NCBI GenBank assembly: GCA_963757125.1
Contig: CAVWQP010000006.1
Coordinates: forward strand, 1 to 64,000
Length of the DNA: 64,000 nt
From: CAVVSD01 sp963757125
Lineage (GTDB): Bacteria; Actinomycetota; Thermoleophilia; Solirubrobacterales; Solirubrobacteraceae
Direction: 5' to 3'
The position numbers and the translations under genes are program-made. Positions 7,354 to 15,607 of this stretch are shown here, in pieces. The first letter of the stretch is position 1. Each line of letters opens with the position of its first letter. Under the pieces are notes generated by a model. The model saw only the letters and a list, made by a program, of their open reading frames with translations, searched no databases and was not told the origin of the DNA.

Positions 7354-8706
7354 ATGAAGAGCCTCCGGGGTCGCCTCACGCTCGGCGTGGTGCTCGTCCT
7401 CGCCGCGGTGCTGACCGCGGCGGGCGTGCTCGTGTCGCGCTACGTCGACTCGTCCGAGCGGGCCGCGTTCGACGACCGTCTCGAGCGCACCGCGCAGCTC
7501 TCGGAGGCGACGGCGCTCGACGCCGTGCAGAACGGCCTGCCCGAGAACGATCGCCGCCTCGACGCCGCGCTGGAGGCCACGGCGACGTCGCTGCGCCTCG
7601 TCGTCGGGCCCACGGTGTTGCTCGACACCGGCGCGCCGCCGCCGCGCCGTCCGCGGCTGCACCGCGGGCTGGAGACGTTCGAGAGCGGCGGGCAGCGCTA
7701 CCGCGCGTACACGACGACGCTGCGCGACCCCGACCTGGAGGGGATCGCCCGGCTGGAGGTCGTCTCCGGGCTCGGGTCGCTCGAGAGCCGCCAGGCGGAT
7801 CTCGACCGCCGCCTGGTCGGGCTCGGCGCGCTGGCGCTGCTCCTCGCGGCGGTGGGGACGTGGCTGGCGGCCGAGCTCGTCCTGCGGCCGGTGCGGCGGC
7901 TGCGCACGCTCGCCTCGAGCATCGCCGACGACGAGGACCTCGATCGCCGCGTGCCGGACGACACCGGCCCGGCGGAGCTCCGGTCGCTCGCCGCGAGCCT
8001 CAACGCGATGCTCGAGCGGCTCGGGCGCTCCACGGCCGACCGCGAGCGCGCGCTTGCCGCAACCCGCCGCTTCGCCGCCGACGCGGGCCACGAGCTGCGC
8101 ACGCCCCTCACGAGCGTGCAGGCGACGCTCGACGCGCTGCGCCGCCACCCCGAGCTGCCCGACGGCCGGCGTGCGGAGATGCTGGGCGACGCGGCCACGG
8201 AGCAGCGGCGGATGGTCGACCTGCTCGACGGCCTGCAGGCGCTCGCGCGGGGCGACGCGCCGGAGGCCGAGCACTCCGCGGTCGACCTCGCCGAGGTCGC
8301 CGACGCGGCCGTCGTCGCCGCCGCGGCGCGCCATCCGGGCGTCGCGATCGACGCGGACCTCCCGGAGACGGCGGTGGCGGTCCGCGGCTGGGAGCCCGGC
8401 CTGCGGATGCTCGTGGACAACCTCGTCGAGAACGCGGCCGTCCACGGGCGCGACGGCGGGAGGGTCCGCGTGTCGCTCGACGACGGGCCGGTGCTGCACG
8501 TCGACGACGACGGCGGCGGCGTCCCGGAGGAGCAGCGCGCGCGGATCTTCGAGCCCTTCGCCCGCATCGACGGCACCGACCGGCCGGGCTCGGGCCTGGG
8601 CCTCGCGCTCGTCGACCAGCAGGCACGCCACCACGGCGTGCGCGTCGCCGTGGGCGACTCGCCCCTCGGCGGGGCGCGCTTCACCGTGAGCTTCTCGACG
8701 GCCTAG
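7354..8706 (+). CDS. Sensor histidine kinase (HAMP-HisKA-HATPase)
   Basis: A 450-residue membrane kinase, partner of the preceding regulator. TM1 is at ~6-28. A periplasmic segment of ~120 residues follows, then TM2 at ~155-177, a HAMP linker, and HisKA with phospho-accepting His246 in AGHELRTPLTS. The ATPase has an N box (DNLVENAAVHG), a G1 box (DDDGGGVPEEQ) and a G2 box (GSGLGLALV). The architecture is PrrB/MprB-like. The extracellular domain has no recognisable ligand fold. Its 3' end overlaps the convergent signal peptidase gene by 4 bp. Confidence 0.93.
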   Translation: MKSLRGRLTLGVVLVLAAVLTAAGVLVSRYVDSSERAAFDDRLERTAQLSEATALDAVQNGLPENDRRLDAALEATATSLRLVVGPTVLLDTGAPPPRRPRLHRGLETFESGGQRYRAYTTTLRDPDLEGIARLEVVSGLGSLESRQADLDRRLVGLGALALLLAAVGTWLAAELVLRPVRRLRTLASSIADDEDLDRRVPDDTGPAELRSLAASLNAMLERLGRSTADRERALAATRRFAADAGHELRTPLTSVQATLDALRRHPELPDGRRAEMLGDAATEQRRMVDLLDGLQALARGDAPEAEHSAVDLAEVADAAVVAAAARHPGVAIDADLPETAVAVRGWEPGLRMLVDNLVENAAVHGRDGGRVRVSLDDGPVLHVDDDGGGVPEEQRARIFEPFARIDGTDRPGSGLGLALVDQQARHHGVRVAVGDSPLGGARFTVSFSTA

Positions 8707-9317
8707 CGGATGCCGATGCGGCTCGGCGGCCAGTACGTCGCGAAGGCCTTGCCGATCACCCAGTCGTCGGGCACCGGCCCCCAGTAGCGGCTGTCGTCGG
8801 AGTTGCCGCGGTTGTCGCCCATGAGGAACACGCTGCCCTTCGGCACGGTGATGGGTTTCGTCATGTTGCAGCCGTCGCCCCCGGCGCAGGCCGCCGCGAA
8901 CGGCGCGGGCTGCGTGCGGCCGTTGACGATCGCCAGCCCGTTGCGCACCGCAACGGTGTCGCCGCCGACGGCGACGACGCGCTTGATGAAGGTCTGGTCG
9001 GAGTGGTTCTTCGTCGGCTTCGAGCAGGGCTGACCGTCACGGGCCGGCGCGCCGCACTGCGCGGGGATGCCGTCCGCGCCGGCCGGCGGGTGGAAGACGA
9101 TGATGTTGCCGACCTTCGGGTCGGCGCCCAGCCGGGTCGTCACGCGCTGGACGAGCACGCGCTCGCCGACGTCGAGCGTCGGCTCCATGGACCCGCTCGG
9201 GATCCGGTACGGCTTGATCGCGTACGCCTGCACGGCGAGCGCGAGGAAGATCGCGATCGCGACGATGAACACCAGCTCCACGAGGGAGTTCCTGCGGAGC
9301 GCCGCAACCCGGGACAT
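8703..9317 (-). CDS. lepB: Signal peptidase I
   Basis: A 204-residue type I signal peptidase with one N-terminal TM helix (LVELVFIVAIAIFLALAVQA). The catalytic Ser43 lies in PSGSMEPTL and the general base Lys112 in FIKRVVAVGGD. The box D/E motif GDNRGNSDDSR is also present. It cleaves Sec/Tat signal peptides on the outer face of the membrane. The insert between the Ser and Lys boxes contains two Cys (QCGAP, QPCSK) and there is another Cys pair near 147-153; these could be disulfide-bonded, as in some actinobacterial LepB. It sits next to the polysaccharide deacetylase in the same orientation (16-bp gap). Confidence 0.93.
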   Translation of the reverse strand: MSRVAALRRNSLVELVFIVAIAIFLALAVQAYAIKPYRIPSGSMEPTLDVGERVLVQRVTTRLGADPKVGNIIVFHPPAGADGIPAQCGAPARDGQPCSKPTKNHSDQTFIKRVVAVGGDTVAVRNGLAIVNGRTQPAPFAAACAGGDGCNMTKPITVPKGSVFLMGDNRGNSDDSRYWGPVPDDWVIGKAFATYWPPSRIGIR

Positions 9318-9333
9318 GACGCCGGAGTATGGC

Positions 9334-9993
9334 TCAGGCGGCGGAGCCTGCCGCCGACACGAGGCCTTCGAGCGAGCCCGTCACCTCGCCGCGGCGGATC
9401 GGGACGCAGCTCTCGGGGAGGTCGCGGACGAAACGCGCGCCCTCGTCGGCGGCGATGTCCAGGAAGCGCTCGAGGTGCGCCATCGCGCCCGTCGGGAGGT
9501 CGTGGAGCACGAGCAGCGCGTGCTCGGACGCGCGGCACTGGTCGACCGCCACGGGCAGCCAGCCCTCCGGATCCTTCCAGTCGCCCGGCACCGCGTTCCA
9601 GGTCACGACCGTGTAGCCGCCCTTCACGAGGTGGTCGACCGCGACTGGGTTCAGCAGCCGCTCGTCGAGGTTCCCGCCGCCGCCGAAGGGGCGGAACAGC
9701 CTGTCGGGATGCGCGAGGTCGCCCAGCAGCTCCTGGGTGAGGTCGATCTCGCGGCGGACGCGGTCCGCGTCGTCCACGCGCCCGAGCGGCACGGAGTGCG
9801 TGTACGTGTGGTTGGCGATCCAGTGGCCCTCGGCGTGCGCGCGCTCGGTGAGCCGGCGCAGCTCCGGCCGCGCCAGCCGCTCCCCGAGCACGCAGAACAG
9901 CGCGGGGATCTCGCGGGCGGCGAGGACGTCGAGGACCTTCGGGGTCGTTGAGGGATCGGGGCCGTTGTCGAACGAGAGAGCGATGTCGTGCAC
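9334..9993 (-). CDS. Polysaccharide deacetylase (NodB/CE4) family protein
   Basis: A 219-residue NodB-fold protein. Motif 1 is SFDNGPDP and motif 2 is HTYTHS, giving the H-x3-H metal ligands. A later segment, VVTWNAVPGDW, and the LLVLHD motif match CE4 motifs 4 and 5. Motif 1 has Asn where the classical TFDDGP has the metal-binding second Asp; this SFDNGP form occurs in a recognised subgroup. There is no signal peptide, so a cytoplasmic or atypical substrate is likely rather than cell-wall peptidoglycan. It probably forms a two-gene unit with lepB downstream. Confidence 0.82.
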   Translation of the reverse strand: MHDIALSFDNGPDPSTTPKVLDVLAAREIPALFCVLGERLARPELRRLTERAHAEGHWIANHTYTHSVPLGRVDDADRVRREIDLTQELLGDLAHPDRLFRPFGGGGNLDERLLNPVAVDHLVKGGYTVVTWNAVPGDWKDPEGWLPVAVDQCRASEHALLVLHDLPTGAMAHLERFLDIAADEGARFVRDLPESCVPIRRGEVTGSLEGLVSAAGSAA

Positions 9994-10005
9994 TGACGAG
10001 CCAGG

Positions 10006-10995
10006 CTAGGGGGTCACCGGGAAGTGACAGGCGACCTGATGATCGTCGGCCATCGTGGCCAGCGGCGGCTCCTGCTCCGCGCAGACGGCCTGCGCCCGCG
10101 GGCACCGCGTGCGGAACCGGCAGCCGCTCGGCGGGTCGACGGGGGAGGGGGGCTCGCCGCTGATCGCGGCGTGCGCCTTCGCCTTCGGCGCGAACGGGTC
10201 CGGGCTCGGGATCGAGTCCAGCAGCGCGACCGTGTACGGGTGGCGCGGCGCGCGGTACAGCGCCTCCGCCGGCCCGACCTCGACGAGCTTGCCCAGGTAC
10301 ATGACGCCCACGCGGTCGGAGACCTGCTTGACCAGAGCGAGGTCGTGCGCGATGAACAGGTACGAGAGCCCGAGCTCGACCCGCAGGCGCTCGAAGAGGT
10401 TCAGCACCTGGGCCTGGATGAGCACGTCGAGCGACGACACGGCCTCGTCGCAGATGATGAGCGCGGGGTCGAGCGTCAGCGCCCGGGCGATCGCGACGCG
10501 CTGCGCCTGACCGCCCGACAGCTGGCGCGGGCGCCGGCGGCCGTAGACGTCGGGATCCATCCCGACGAGGTCGAGGACCTCGCGAACCCGCTCGCGGCGG
10601 CTCGTGCGCGAGCCGATGCGGTGGGCGACGAGCGGCTCCTCGACGAGCTCGGAGACCCGCCACGTCGGATCGAGCGAGCCGAACGGGTCCTGGAACACCA
10701 TCTGCATGTGCCGGCGCGCCTCGAGCAGCTCGCCTCGCTTCAGCCCGACGAGCTGGCTGCCGCGGAACATCACCGATCCGTCCTTCGGCGGCGGCGCCTG
10801 CAGCACCGAGCGCGCGAGCGTCGACTTGCCCGACCCGGTCTCGCCGACGATCCCCAGCGTCTCGCCGGGGCGGACCTCGAACGACACGTCGGAGACGGCG
10901 TGCACGACGCCGCCCTTCACGCCGCCGCGGCCGCGCACGGTGAACTCCTGCACGAGCCCCCGTGCCTCCAGCAGCGGCCCTCCGTTCGTGCTCAT
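10006..10995 (-). CDS. Oligopeptide/dipeptide-type ABC transporter ATPase (OppF/DppF)
   Basis: A 329-residue ATPase. Walker A is GETGSGKST, the signature LSGGQAQRVAIARAL and Walker B LIICDEAVSSLD. It has the family's C-terminal cysteine-bearing Opp domain (GCRFRTRCPRAQAVC). It is the last gene of a five-gene minus-strand operon, SBP-permease-permease-ATPase-ATPase. Its ATG overlaps the preceding ATPase by 4 bp. Together with OppD it powers uptake; the substrate (peptides, or a sulfur/thiol compound given the upstream genes) is not readable from the sequence. Confidence 0.92.
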   Translation of the reverse strand: MSTNGGPLLEARGLVQEFTVRGRGGVKGGVVHAVSDVSFEVRPGETLGIVGETGSGKSTLARSVLQAPPPKDGSVMFRGSQLVGLKRGELLEARRHMQMVFQDPFGSLDPTWRVSELVEEPLVAHRIGSRTSRRERVREVLDLVGMDPDVYGRRRPRQLSGGQAQRVAIARALTLDPALIICDEAVSSLDVLIQAQVLNLFERLRVELGLSYLFIAHDLALVKQVSDRVGVMYLGKLVEVGPAEALYRAPRHPYTVALLDSIPSPDPFAPKAKAHAAISGEPPSPVDPPSGCRFRTRCPRAQAVCAEQEPPLATMADDHQVACHFPVTP

Positions 10996-11984
10996 CTCGC
11001 GGCCACCTCCGCCGGGTCGCGCACCGGATGCCAGCAGGCGTAGCGATGCGACGGCTCGTGCTCGGTCAGCGGCGGCGCGGTCTCGCGGCAGTCCTCCTGC
11101 GCGTTGGGACAGCGCGGCTCGAACGGGCAGCCGGCCCCGAGCGACGTGAGGTCCGGCGGCCGGCCCGGCACGACGGGCAGCATCGTGTGCGGCGGGCGCT
11201 CGAGCCGCGGGATCGCCTCCAGCAGGGCCTTCGTGTAGGGCATGCGCACGTTGCGGAACAGCTCGCGCGTCGGCGCCTGCTCGACCGCGCGGCCGGCGTA
11301 CATGACGATCACCTCGTCGGCGAAGCTCGCGGCCAGCCCGAGGTCGTGGCTGATCATCACGAGCGCCATCCCGAGCTTCTCCTGCAGCTCGAGCAGCAGC
11401 TCCATGATCTGCGCCTGCGTCGTGACGTCGAGCGCGGTCGTCGCCTCGTCGGCGATGAGCAGCCGGGGCTGGGCTGCCAGCGCGATGGCGATCATGACCC
11501 GCTGGCGCATGCCGCCCGACAGCTGATGGGGGTACTCGCCGAAGCGCTGCTCGGCCGCCGGCAGCCGGACGAGCCCCAGCAGCTCGAGCGCCCGCTCGCG
11601 TGCGGCCGCCTTGTTCAGGTCCGCGTGCGCGGTGACCGCCTCGGTGATCTGGGTCCCGACCCGCATCGTCGGGTTCAGCGAACGGGCCGGATCCTGGAAG
11701 ACCATCGCGACGTCGGCCCCGCGGTGGCGGCGCATCTCGGCGTCGTCCAGCCCGATGAGCTCCGTGCCGTCCAGCCGCGCGGACCCGGTGACCCGCGCGT
11801 AGTCGGGCAGCAGCCCCATGATGGCCCGCGAGCTGACCGTCTTGCCCGAGCCCGACTCGCCGATGATCGCGAGCGTCCGGCCCGCGTCGAGCTCGTAGGT
11901 CAGCCCCGCGACGGCCTGCACCGGCGCGCCGCGGGGCGCCTCGAAGCGCACGCGGAGATCGGAGACCTGCAGCAGCGCGGTCAT
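10992..11984 (-). CDS. Oligopeptide/dipeptide-type ABC transporter ATPase (OppD/DppD)
   Basis: A 330-residue ATPase starting MTALLQVSDLRVRF. It has Walker A GESGSGKT, signature LSGGMRQRVMIAIAL, Walker B LLIADEATTALD and the C-terminal Opp extension GCPFEPRCPNAQEDC. The ATG at 11984 is chosen because it overlaps the upstream permease stop by 4 bp; the longer upstream frame is only antisense permease sequence. It forms the heteromeric ATPase pair with the downstream OppF-like subunit. Confidence 0.92.
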   Translation of the reverse strand: MTALLQVSDLRVRFEAPRGAPVQAVAGLTYELDAGRTLAIIGESGSGKTVSSRAIMGLLPDYARVTGSARLDGTELIGLDDAEMRRHRGADVAMVFQDPARSLNPTMRVGTQITEAVTAHADLNKAAARERALELLGLVRLPAAEQRFGEYPHQLSGGMRQRVMIAIALAAQPRLLIADEATTALDVTTQAQIMELLLELQEKLGMALVMISHDLGLAASFADEVIVMYAGRAVEQAPTRELFRNVRMPYTKALLEAIPRLERPPHTMLPVVPGRPPDLTSLGAGCPFEPRCPNAQEDCRETAPPLTEHEPSHRYACWHPVRDPAEVAAR

Positions 11985-12862
11985 CGGACGCTCCAGCGCG
12001 AGCGCAGGGCGTCGCCGAGGAGGTTGAACGCCAGGACGGTGACGAACAGGAACGCGCTCGGCAGCAGGACGTCCCGCGGCGAGGCCGAGAGCGTCTGCTG
12101 GCCGGTCGAGATCATGTTCCCCCAGCTCGGAGCGGGCGGCGGCACGCCGAGGCCGAGGAAGCTCAGCGCCCCCTCCAGCACGATGATGATCCCCATCCCG
12201 AGCAGGGCGAACGTCACGAGCCCGGGGAGGATGTTCGGCGCGATGTGGCGCAGCAGCGTCCGCCACGCCGGCGTGCCGGACAGCCGCGCGGCCGTCATGA
12301 ACGTCTGCTCGCGCAGCTGCAGCGTCGCCGCGCGCGAGATCCGCGCGAACGCCGCGACGGAGAAGAACGCGAGCGCGAAGATCGTGTTGATCTTGCTCGG
12401 GCCGAGGCTCTGGGCGATCGCGAGCGCCAGGACGAGCGACGGAAACGCGATGAGCACGTCGAGCAGGCGCATGATGATCGGGTCCAGGCGCCCGCCCCAG
12501 TACGCGGCGAGCGCGCCGAGGCTTCCGCCGATCACGAGCCCGATGAGGTTCACGGCGAACGCGATCTCCAGCGACGCCTGACCGCCGTGCAGCAGCCGGG
12601 ACAGGATGTCGTTGCCGACCGCGTCGGTGCCGAACAGGTGGCCCGCCGAGAACATCGGCAGGTTCGAGTTCAGGATGTCCCCGCCGATCGGTGCGGGCAG
12701 CCCCAGGATCGTCGGGCCCAGGAAGCAGAGCACGACCATGAACACGATGATCGCGATCGGGATCCGGAGCTCGAGCGACTCCGTCAGGTGGCTGCGGCGC
12801 CGGACCGGCTCCGCGGCGGCGCCGGCGAGCTCGAGGGGTGCTGCGGTGTCAGGTGCTGCCAT
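11981..12862 (-). CDS. Oligopeptide-type ABC transporter permease (OppC/DppC)
   Basis: An inner-membrane permease of ~293 residues with an N-terminal cytoplasmic segment. The first TM (IPIAIIVFMVVLCFLG) is followed by the FGTDAVGNDILSRLLHG motif diagnostic of the DppC family. The EAA loop region (AARLSGTPAWRTLLRHIAPNI) comes next. ATG 12862 is preferred; a GTG three codons earlier (12871) is possible. The start lies inside the end of the DppB-like gene (14-bp overlap), giving translational coupling. Confidence 0.9.
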   Translation of the reverse strand: MAAPDTAAPLELAGAAAEPVRRRSHLTESLELRIPIAIIVFMVVLCFLGPTILGLPAPIGGDILNSNLPMFSAGHLFGTDAVGNDILSRLLHGGQASLEIAFAVNLIGLVIGGSLGALAAYWGGRLDPIIMRLLDVLIAFPSLVLALAIAQSLGPSKINTIFALAFFSVAAFARISRAATLQLREQTFMTAARLSGTPAWRTLLRHIAPNILPGLVTFALLGMGIIIVLEGALSFLGLGVPPPAPSWGNMISTGQQTLSASPRDVLLPSAFLFVTVLAFNLLGDALRSRWSVR

Positions 12863-13868
12863 GGCGCACACGCGGGTCGAGGACGGCGTAGAGCAGGTCG
12901 GTGATGAGGTTCGCCACGACGACCACGACGGCGAAGACGAGGACGATCCCCTCGATCACCGGGATGTTGCGGTTGGAGATCGCCTGCAGGAGCTCACGGC
13001 CGACACCGGGCAGGGCGAAGATCTGCTCGATGATCACCGTCGCTCCGATGAGCGTGCCCAGGTTCAGCCCGACGATCGTCAGCAGGCCGAACAGCGAGTT
13101 GCGGAACGCGTGCCGCGTGAGGACCCGCCACGGCCCGATGCCCTTCGCCCGCGCCGTCGTGACGTAGTCCTGCCCCTGCATCTGCTCGAGGATGTCCGCG
13201 CGCAGGAGCCGCGTGTAGAAGCAGAAGAGGGGGAAGCCGATCGCGATCGCCGGCAGCACGAGCGAGCGCAGGTTGTCGAGGATGCCGTCGCCGATCGGCA
13301 CGAAGCCGATCGCCGGCAGCACCGCCAGCTGGACGGCGAACACCCACACGAGCACGAGCGCCAGCACGTAGTTGGCGATCGAGAGCCCGACCATGCTCAC
13401 GGCCATGCTGATCCGGTCGACGACGCCGCCCGGCCTGCGCGCCGCGAGCAGCGCGATCGGCACGGTCAGCGCGAGCGACACGACGAGCGCGAGCAGCACG
13501 AGCTCGGCGGTGACGCCCAGCGCGCTGCCGATGACCTCGGTCACCGCGCGGCCGTCGGAGAGCGACGAGCCCAGGTCGCCGGTCAGGACCCCGCCGAGCC
13601 AGTCGAGGTAGCGGACGATCATCGACCGGTCGGTGCCCAGCTGGGCCTCGAGCTGCTGGACCTGCTCCGGGGTCGCGTTGGGGCCCAGGAGCTGCTGGGC
13701 CGCGCTGCCGGGCAGCGCCTGCACGACGATGAACGTCAGCAGCGTCACGCCCCACAGGACGGGGATCGCTGCCAGCAGGCGCCGGCCGATCAGCCGCACC
13801 GCCGGCGAGGACAGCACGCCGGGCGTGCTGTCCCGCCGGGACGGTGCGAGCGTCGGGCTTGCCGTCAC
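12849..13868 (-). CDS. Oligopeptide-type ABC transporter permease (OppB/DppB)
   Basis: A 339-residue permease with the family N-terminus (IGRRLLAAIPVLWGVTLLTF), a periplasmic loop (LPGSAAQQLLGPNATPEQ) and five further hydrophobic segments. The EAA-type loop is YVTTARAKGIGPWRVLTRHAFRNS. It pairs with the DppC-like subunit to form the pore. The ATG overlaps the binding-protein stop by 4 bp, consistent with one polycistronic message. Confidence 0.9.
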   Translation of the reverse strand: MTASPTLAPSRRDSTPGVLSSPAVRLIGRRLLAAIPVLWGVTLLTFIVVQALPGSAAQQLLGPNATPEQVQQLEAQLGTDRSMIVRYLDWLGGVLTGDLGSSLSDGRAVTEVIGSALGVTAELVLLALVVSLALTVPIALLAARRPGGVVDRISMAVSMVGLSIANYVLALVLVWVFAVQLAVLPAIGFVPIGDGILDNLRSLVLPAIAIGFPLFCFYTRLLRADILEQMQGQDYVTTARAKGIGPWRVLTRHAFRNSLFGLLTIVGLNLGTLIGATVIIEQIFALPGVGRELLQAISNRNIPVIEGIVLVFAVVVVVANLITDLLYAVLDPRVRHGST

Positions 13869-15493
13869 TGGCCGGTGCCGCTCGTCTTGTAGACGTCAGG
13901 CCAGCTGACCGGCGGGTTCACCGCGACCGCGGGCAGCTTCGTCGTCAGGCCTGGGCCGTAGACGCCCTTGACCGCGAGGTTCGCCGGCGCGAACGCGAAC
14001 ATGAACGGGGCGTAGGACTTGTCGCTGATCAGCTTGCCCGCCTCGTCGTAGATCGTCTGGCGCTTGGCCTCGTCGAGCGTGCCCGATCCCTCGGCGAGCA
14101 GCTTGTCGAGCGCCGGATCCTTCACGCCGGTGAACGGCGAGTGCGAGTTGAAGCGGAACCCGACGCCGACGCCGATCGCCGGATCCCATGCGCCGGCCGT
14201 CTGCAGCATCGACTGCCACGGGCCGCCGAACGCCTTGATGAGACCGGCCAGGTCGTAGGACTCGATCTTCGTCTTGATCCCCGCCTTCGCCCACTGGCTC
14301 TGCAGGGCCTCCGTCGTCTGCTTGGCGACGAGCACGTTGATCGTGCCGAGCGTGACCTGCATGCCGCCCATCTCGGAGACGAGCTGCTTGGCCTTCGCCA
14401 GGTCGAACGTCTTGTACCCCGGAACGGTCGGCTTGTAGAAGAGGCCGCCGGGGCCCGTGAACGTCTGCGACGTCGGGTAGCGGTTGTTGAACAGGCCCTT
14501 GCGGATCGCCTCGGTGTCCGTCGCGTAGTAGACGGCGTCGCGGGCCTTCTGGTCGTTGAACGGCGGCTTGCTGGTGTTGAGCTGGATGACGTAGGGCGAC
14601 GTCGACAGCATCTGCGTCGTCGTCAGGTTGGACTGCTTGGACGCCTGGTCGACGAGCGCCGGGGTCGACATGCCCTCGTACGCGTCCGCCTGGCCGGCCT
14701 GGAGGGCCTGGTAGGCCGCCTGGTCGCCACCGATCGACTTGAAGGTGACCTTGTCCAGGTACGGGTGGCCCTGGCGGAAGTAGCCGGGGTTCTTCTGGAC
14801 CACGAGCTGGTTGCTCGGGCTGTTGGACACGACCGTGAACGGGCCCGCCCCGACCGGCTTCTGCTTGAACGCCTTCTCGCCCATCTTGTCGAAGGACGTC
14901 TTCGACGCGATCCAGTTCAGGTTCGCCGAGATGAACGACCGGCTGATCGCCGCGAACGGCGCGGTGAAGTGGATCTCCACCGTGTCGGTCCCCGACGTCG
15001 TCACCGCCGGGTTCTCGAGCTTCGGCCAGCTGCTCTTCGGGTTGCACGTGCACGGCGACGCGAGCGAGCGGTCGAAGTTCCACTTGACCGTCTCGGCGTC
15101 GAACGGGCTGCCGTCGGTGAACTTCACGCCCGGGCGCAGCTTGATGGTGAACGTCTTGCCGTCGGAGGACAGCGTCGAGCTCTCGGCGAGCTCGCCCTCG
15201 ATCTTCCCGCCCTCCACGAGCTTGAACAGCTGCCCGTAGATCGTGTCCATCATCGGCTGGTTCGCGGCGCCGTTCGTGTTGGTCGCCGGATCGAGGCCGG
15301 CGGGCCACGCGCCCGCGAAGCCGGAGTCCTCCAGGACGGTGATCTCGCCGCCGCTCTTCGCGGCCGGCGGGTTGTCCGCTCCGGTGTTCCCGGAGCTGTC
15401 GTCGGCCGCGTTTCCGCCGCCGCCACCACAGGCTGTAAGCGCTATCACGAGCGCCGAAAGAACGCCGAACGTGACCGGCTTGAACCGGTGCAT
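13865..15493 (-). CDS. ABC transporter substrate-binding lipoprotein, SBP_bac_5 family
   Basis: A 542-residue extracytoplasmic binding protein of the OppA/DppA family. The signal peptide ends in a lipobox (VIALTAC, lipidated Cys22), then a Gly/Asn/Ser linker. The SBP_bac_5 core includes LRPGVKFTDGSPFDAETVKWN and the late DPALDKLLAEGSG segment. The ATG at 15493 follows a strong GGAGGAGAAGG ribosome-binding site; a GTG directly in front (15496) is an alternative. It heads the transporter operon, 114 bp after a TPP enzyme gene in the same direction. A small hairpin (CCGGGT-CCCC-ACCCGG, 15522-15537) lies in the leader. Ligand unknown. Confidence 0.9.
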   Translation of the reverse strand: MHRFKPVTFGVLSALVIALTACGGGGGNAADDSSGNTGADNPPAAKSGGEITVLEDSGFAGAWPAGLDPATNTNGAANQPMMDTIYGQLFKLVEGGKIEGELAESSTLSSDGKTFTIKLRPGVKFTDGSPFDAETVKWNFDRSLASPCTCNPKSSWPKLENPAVTTSGTDTVEIHFTAPFAAISRSFISANLNWIASKTSFDKMGEKAFKQKPVGAGPFTVVSNSPSNQLVVQKNPGYFRQGHPYLDKVTFKSIGGDQAAYQALQAGQADAYEGMSTPALVDQASKQSNLTTTQMLSTSPYVIQLNTSKPPFNDQKARDAVYYATDTEAIRKGLFNNRYPTSQTFTGPGGLFYKPTVPGYKTFDLAKAKQLVSEMGGMQVTLGTINVLVAKQTTEALQSQWAKAGIKTKIESYDLAGLIKAFGGPWQSMLQTAGAWDPAIGVGVGFRFNSHSPFTGVKDPALDKLLAEGSGTLDEAKRQTIYDEAGKLISDKSYAPFMFAFAPANLAVKGVYGPGLTTKLPAVAVNPPVSWPDVYKTSGTGQ

Positions 15494-15607
15494 CACACCC
15501 TTCTCCTCCCGTCATGCGCCACCGGGTCCCCACCCGGCACGCGCTCCCGTCGGCGAACGTAGCACAGGTCAGGCGTCCTTAGAACTGCCGCCCGTGTTGG
15601 GCTCGGG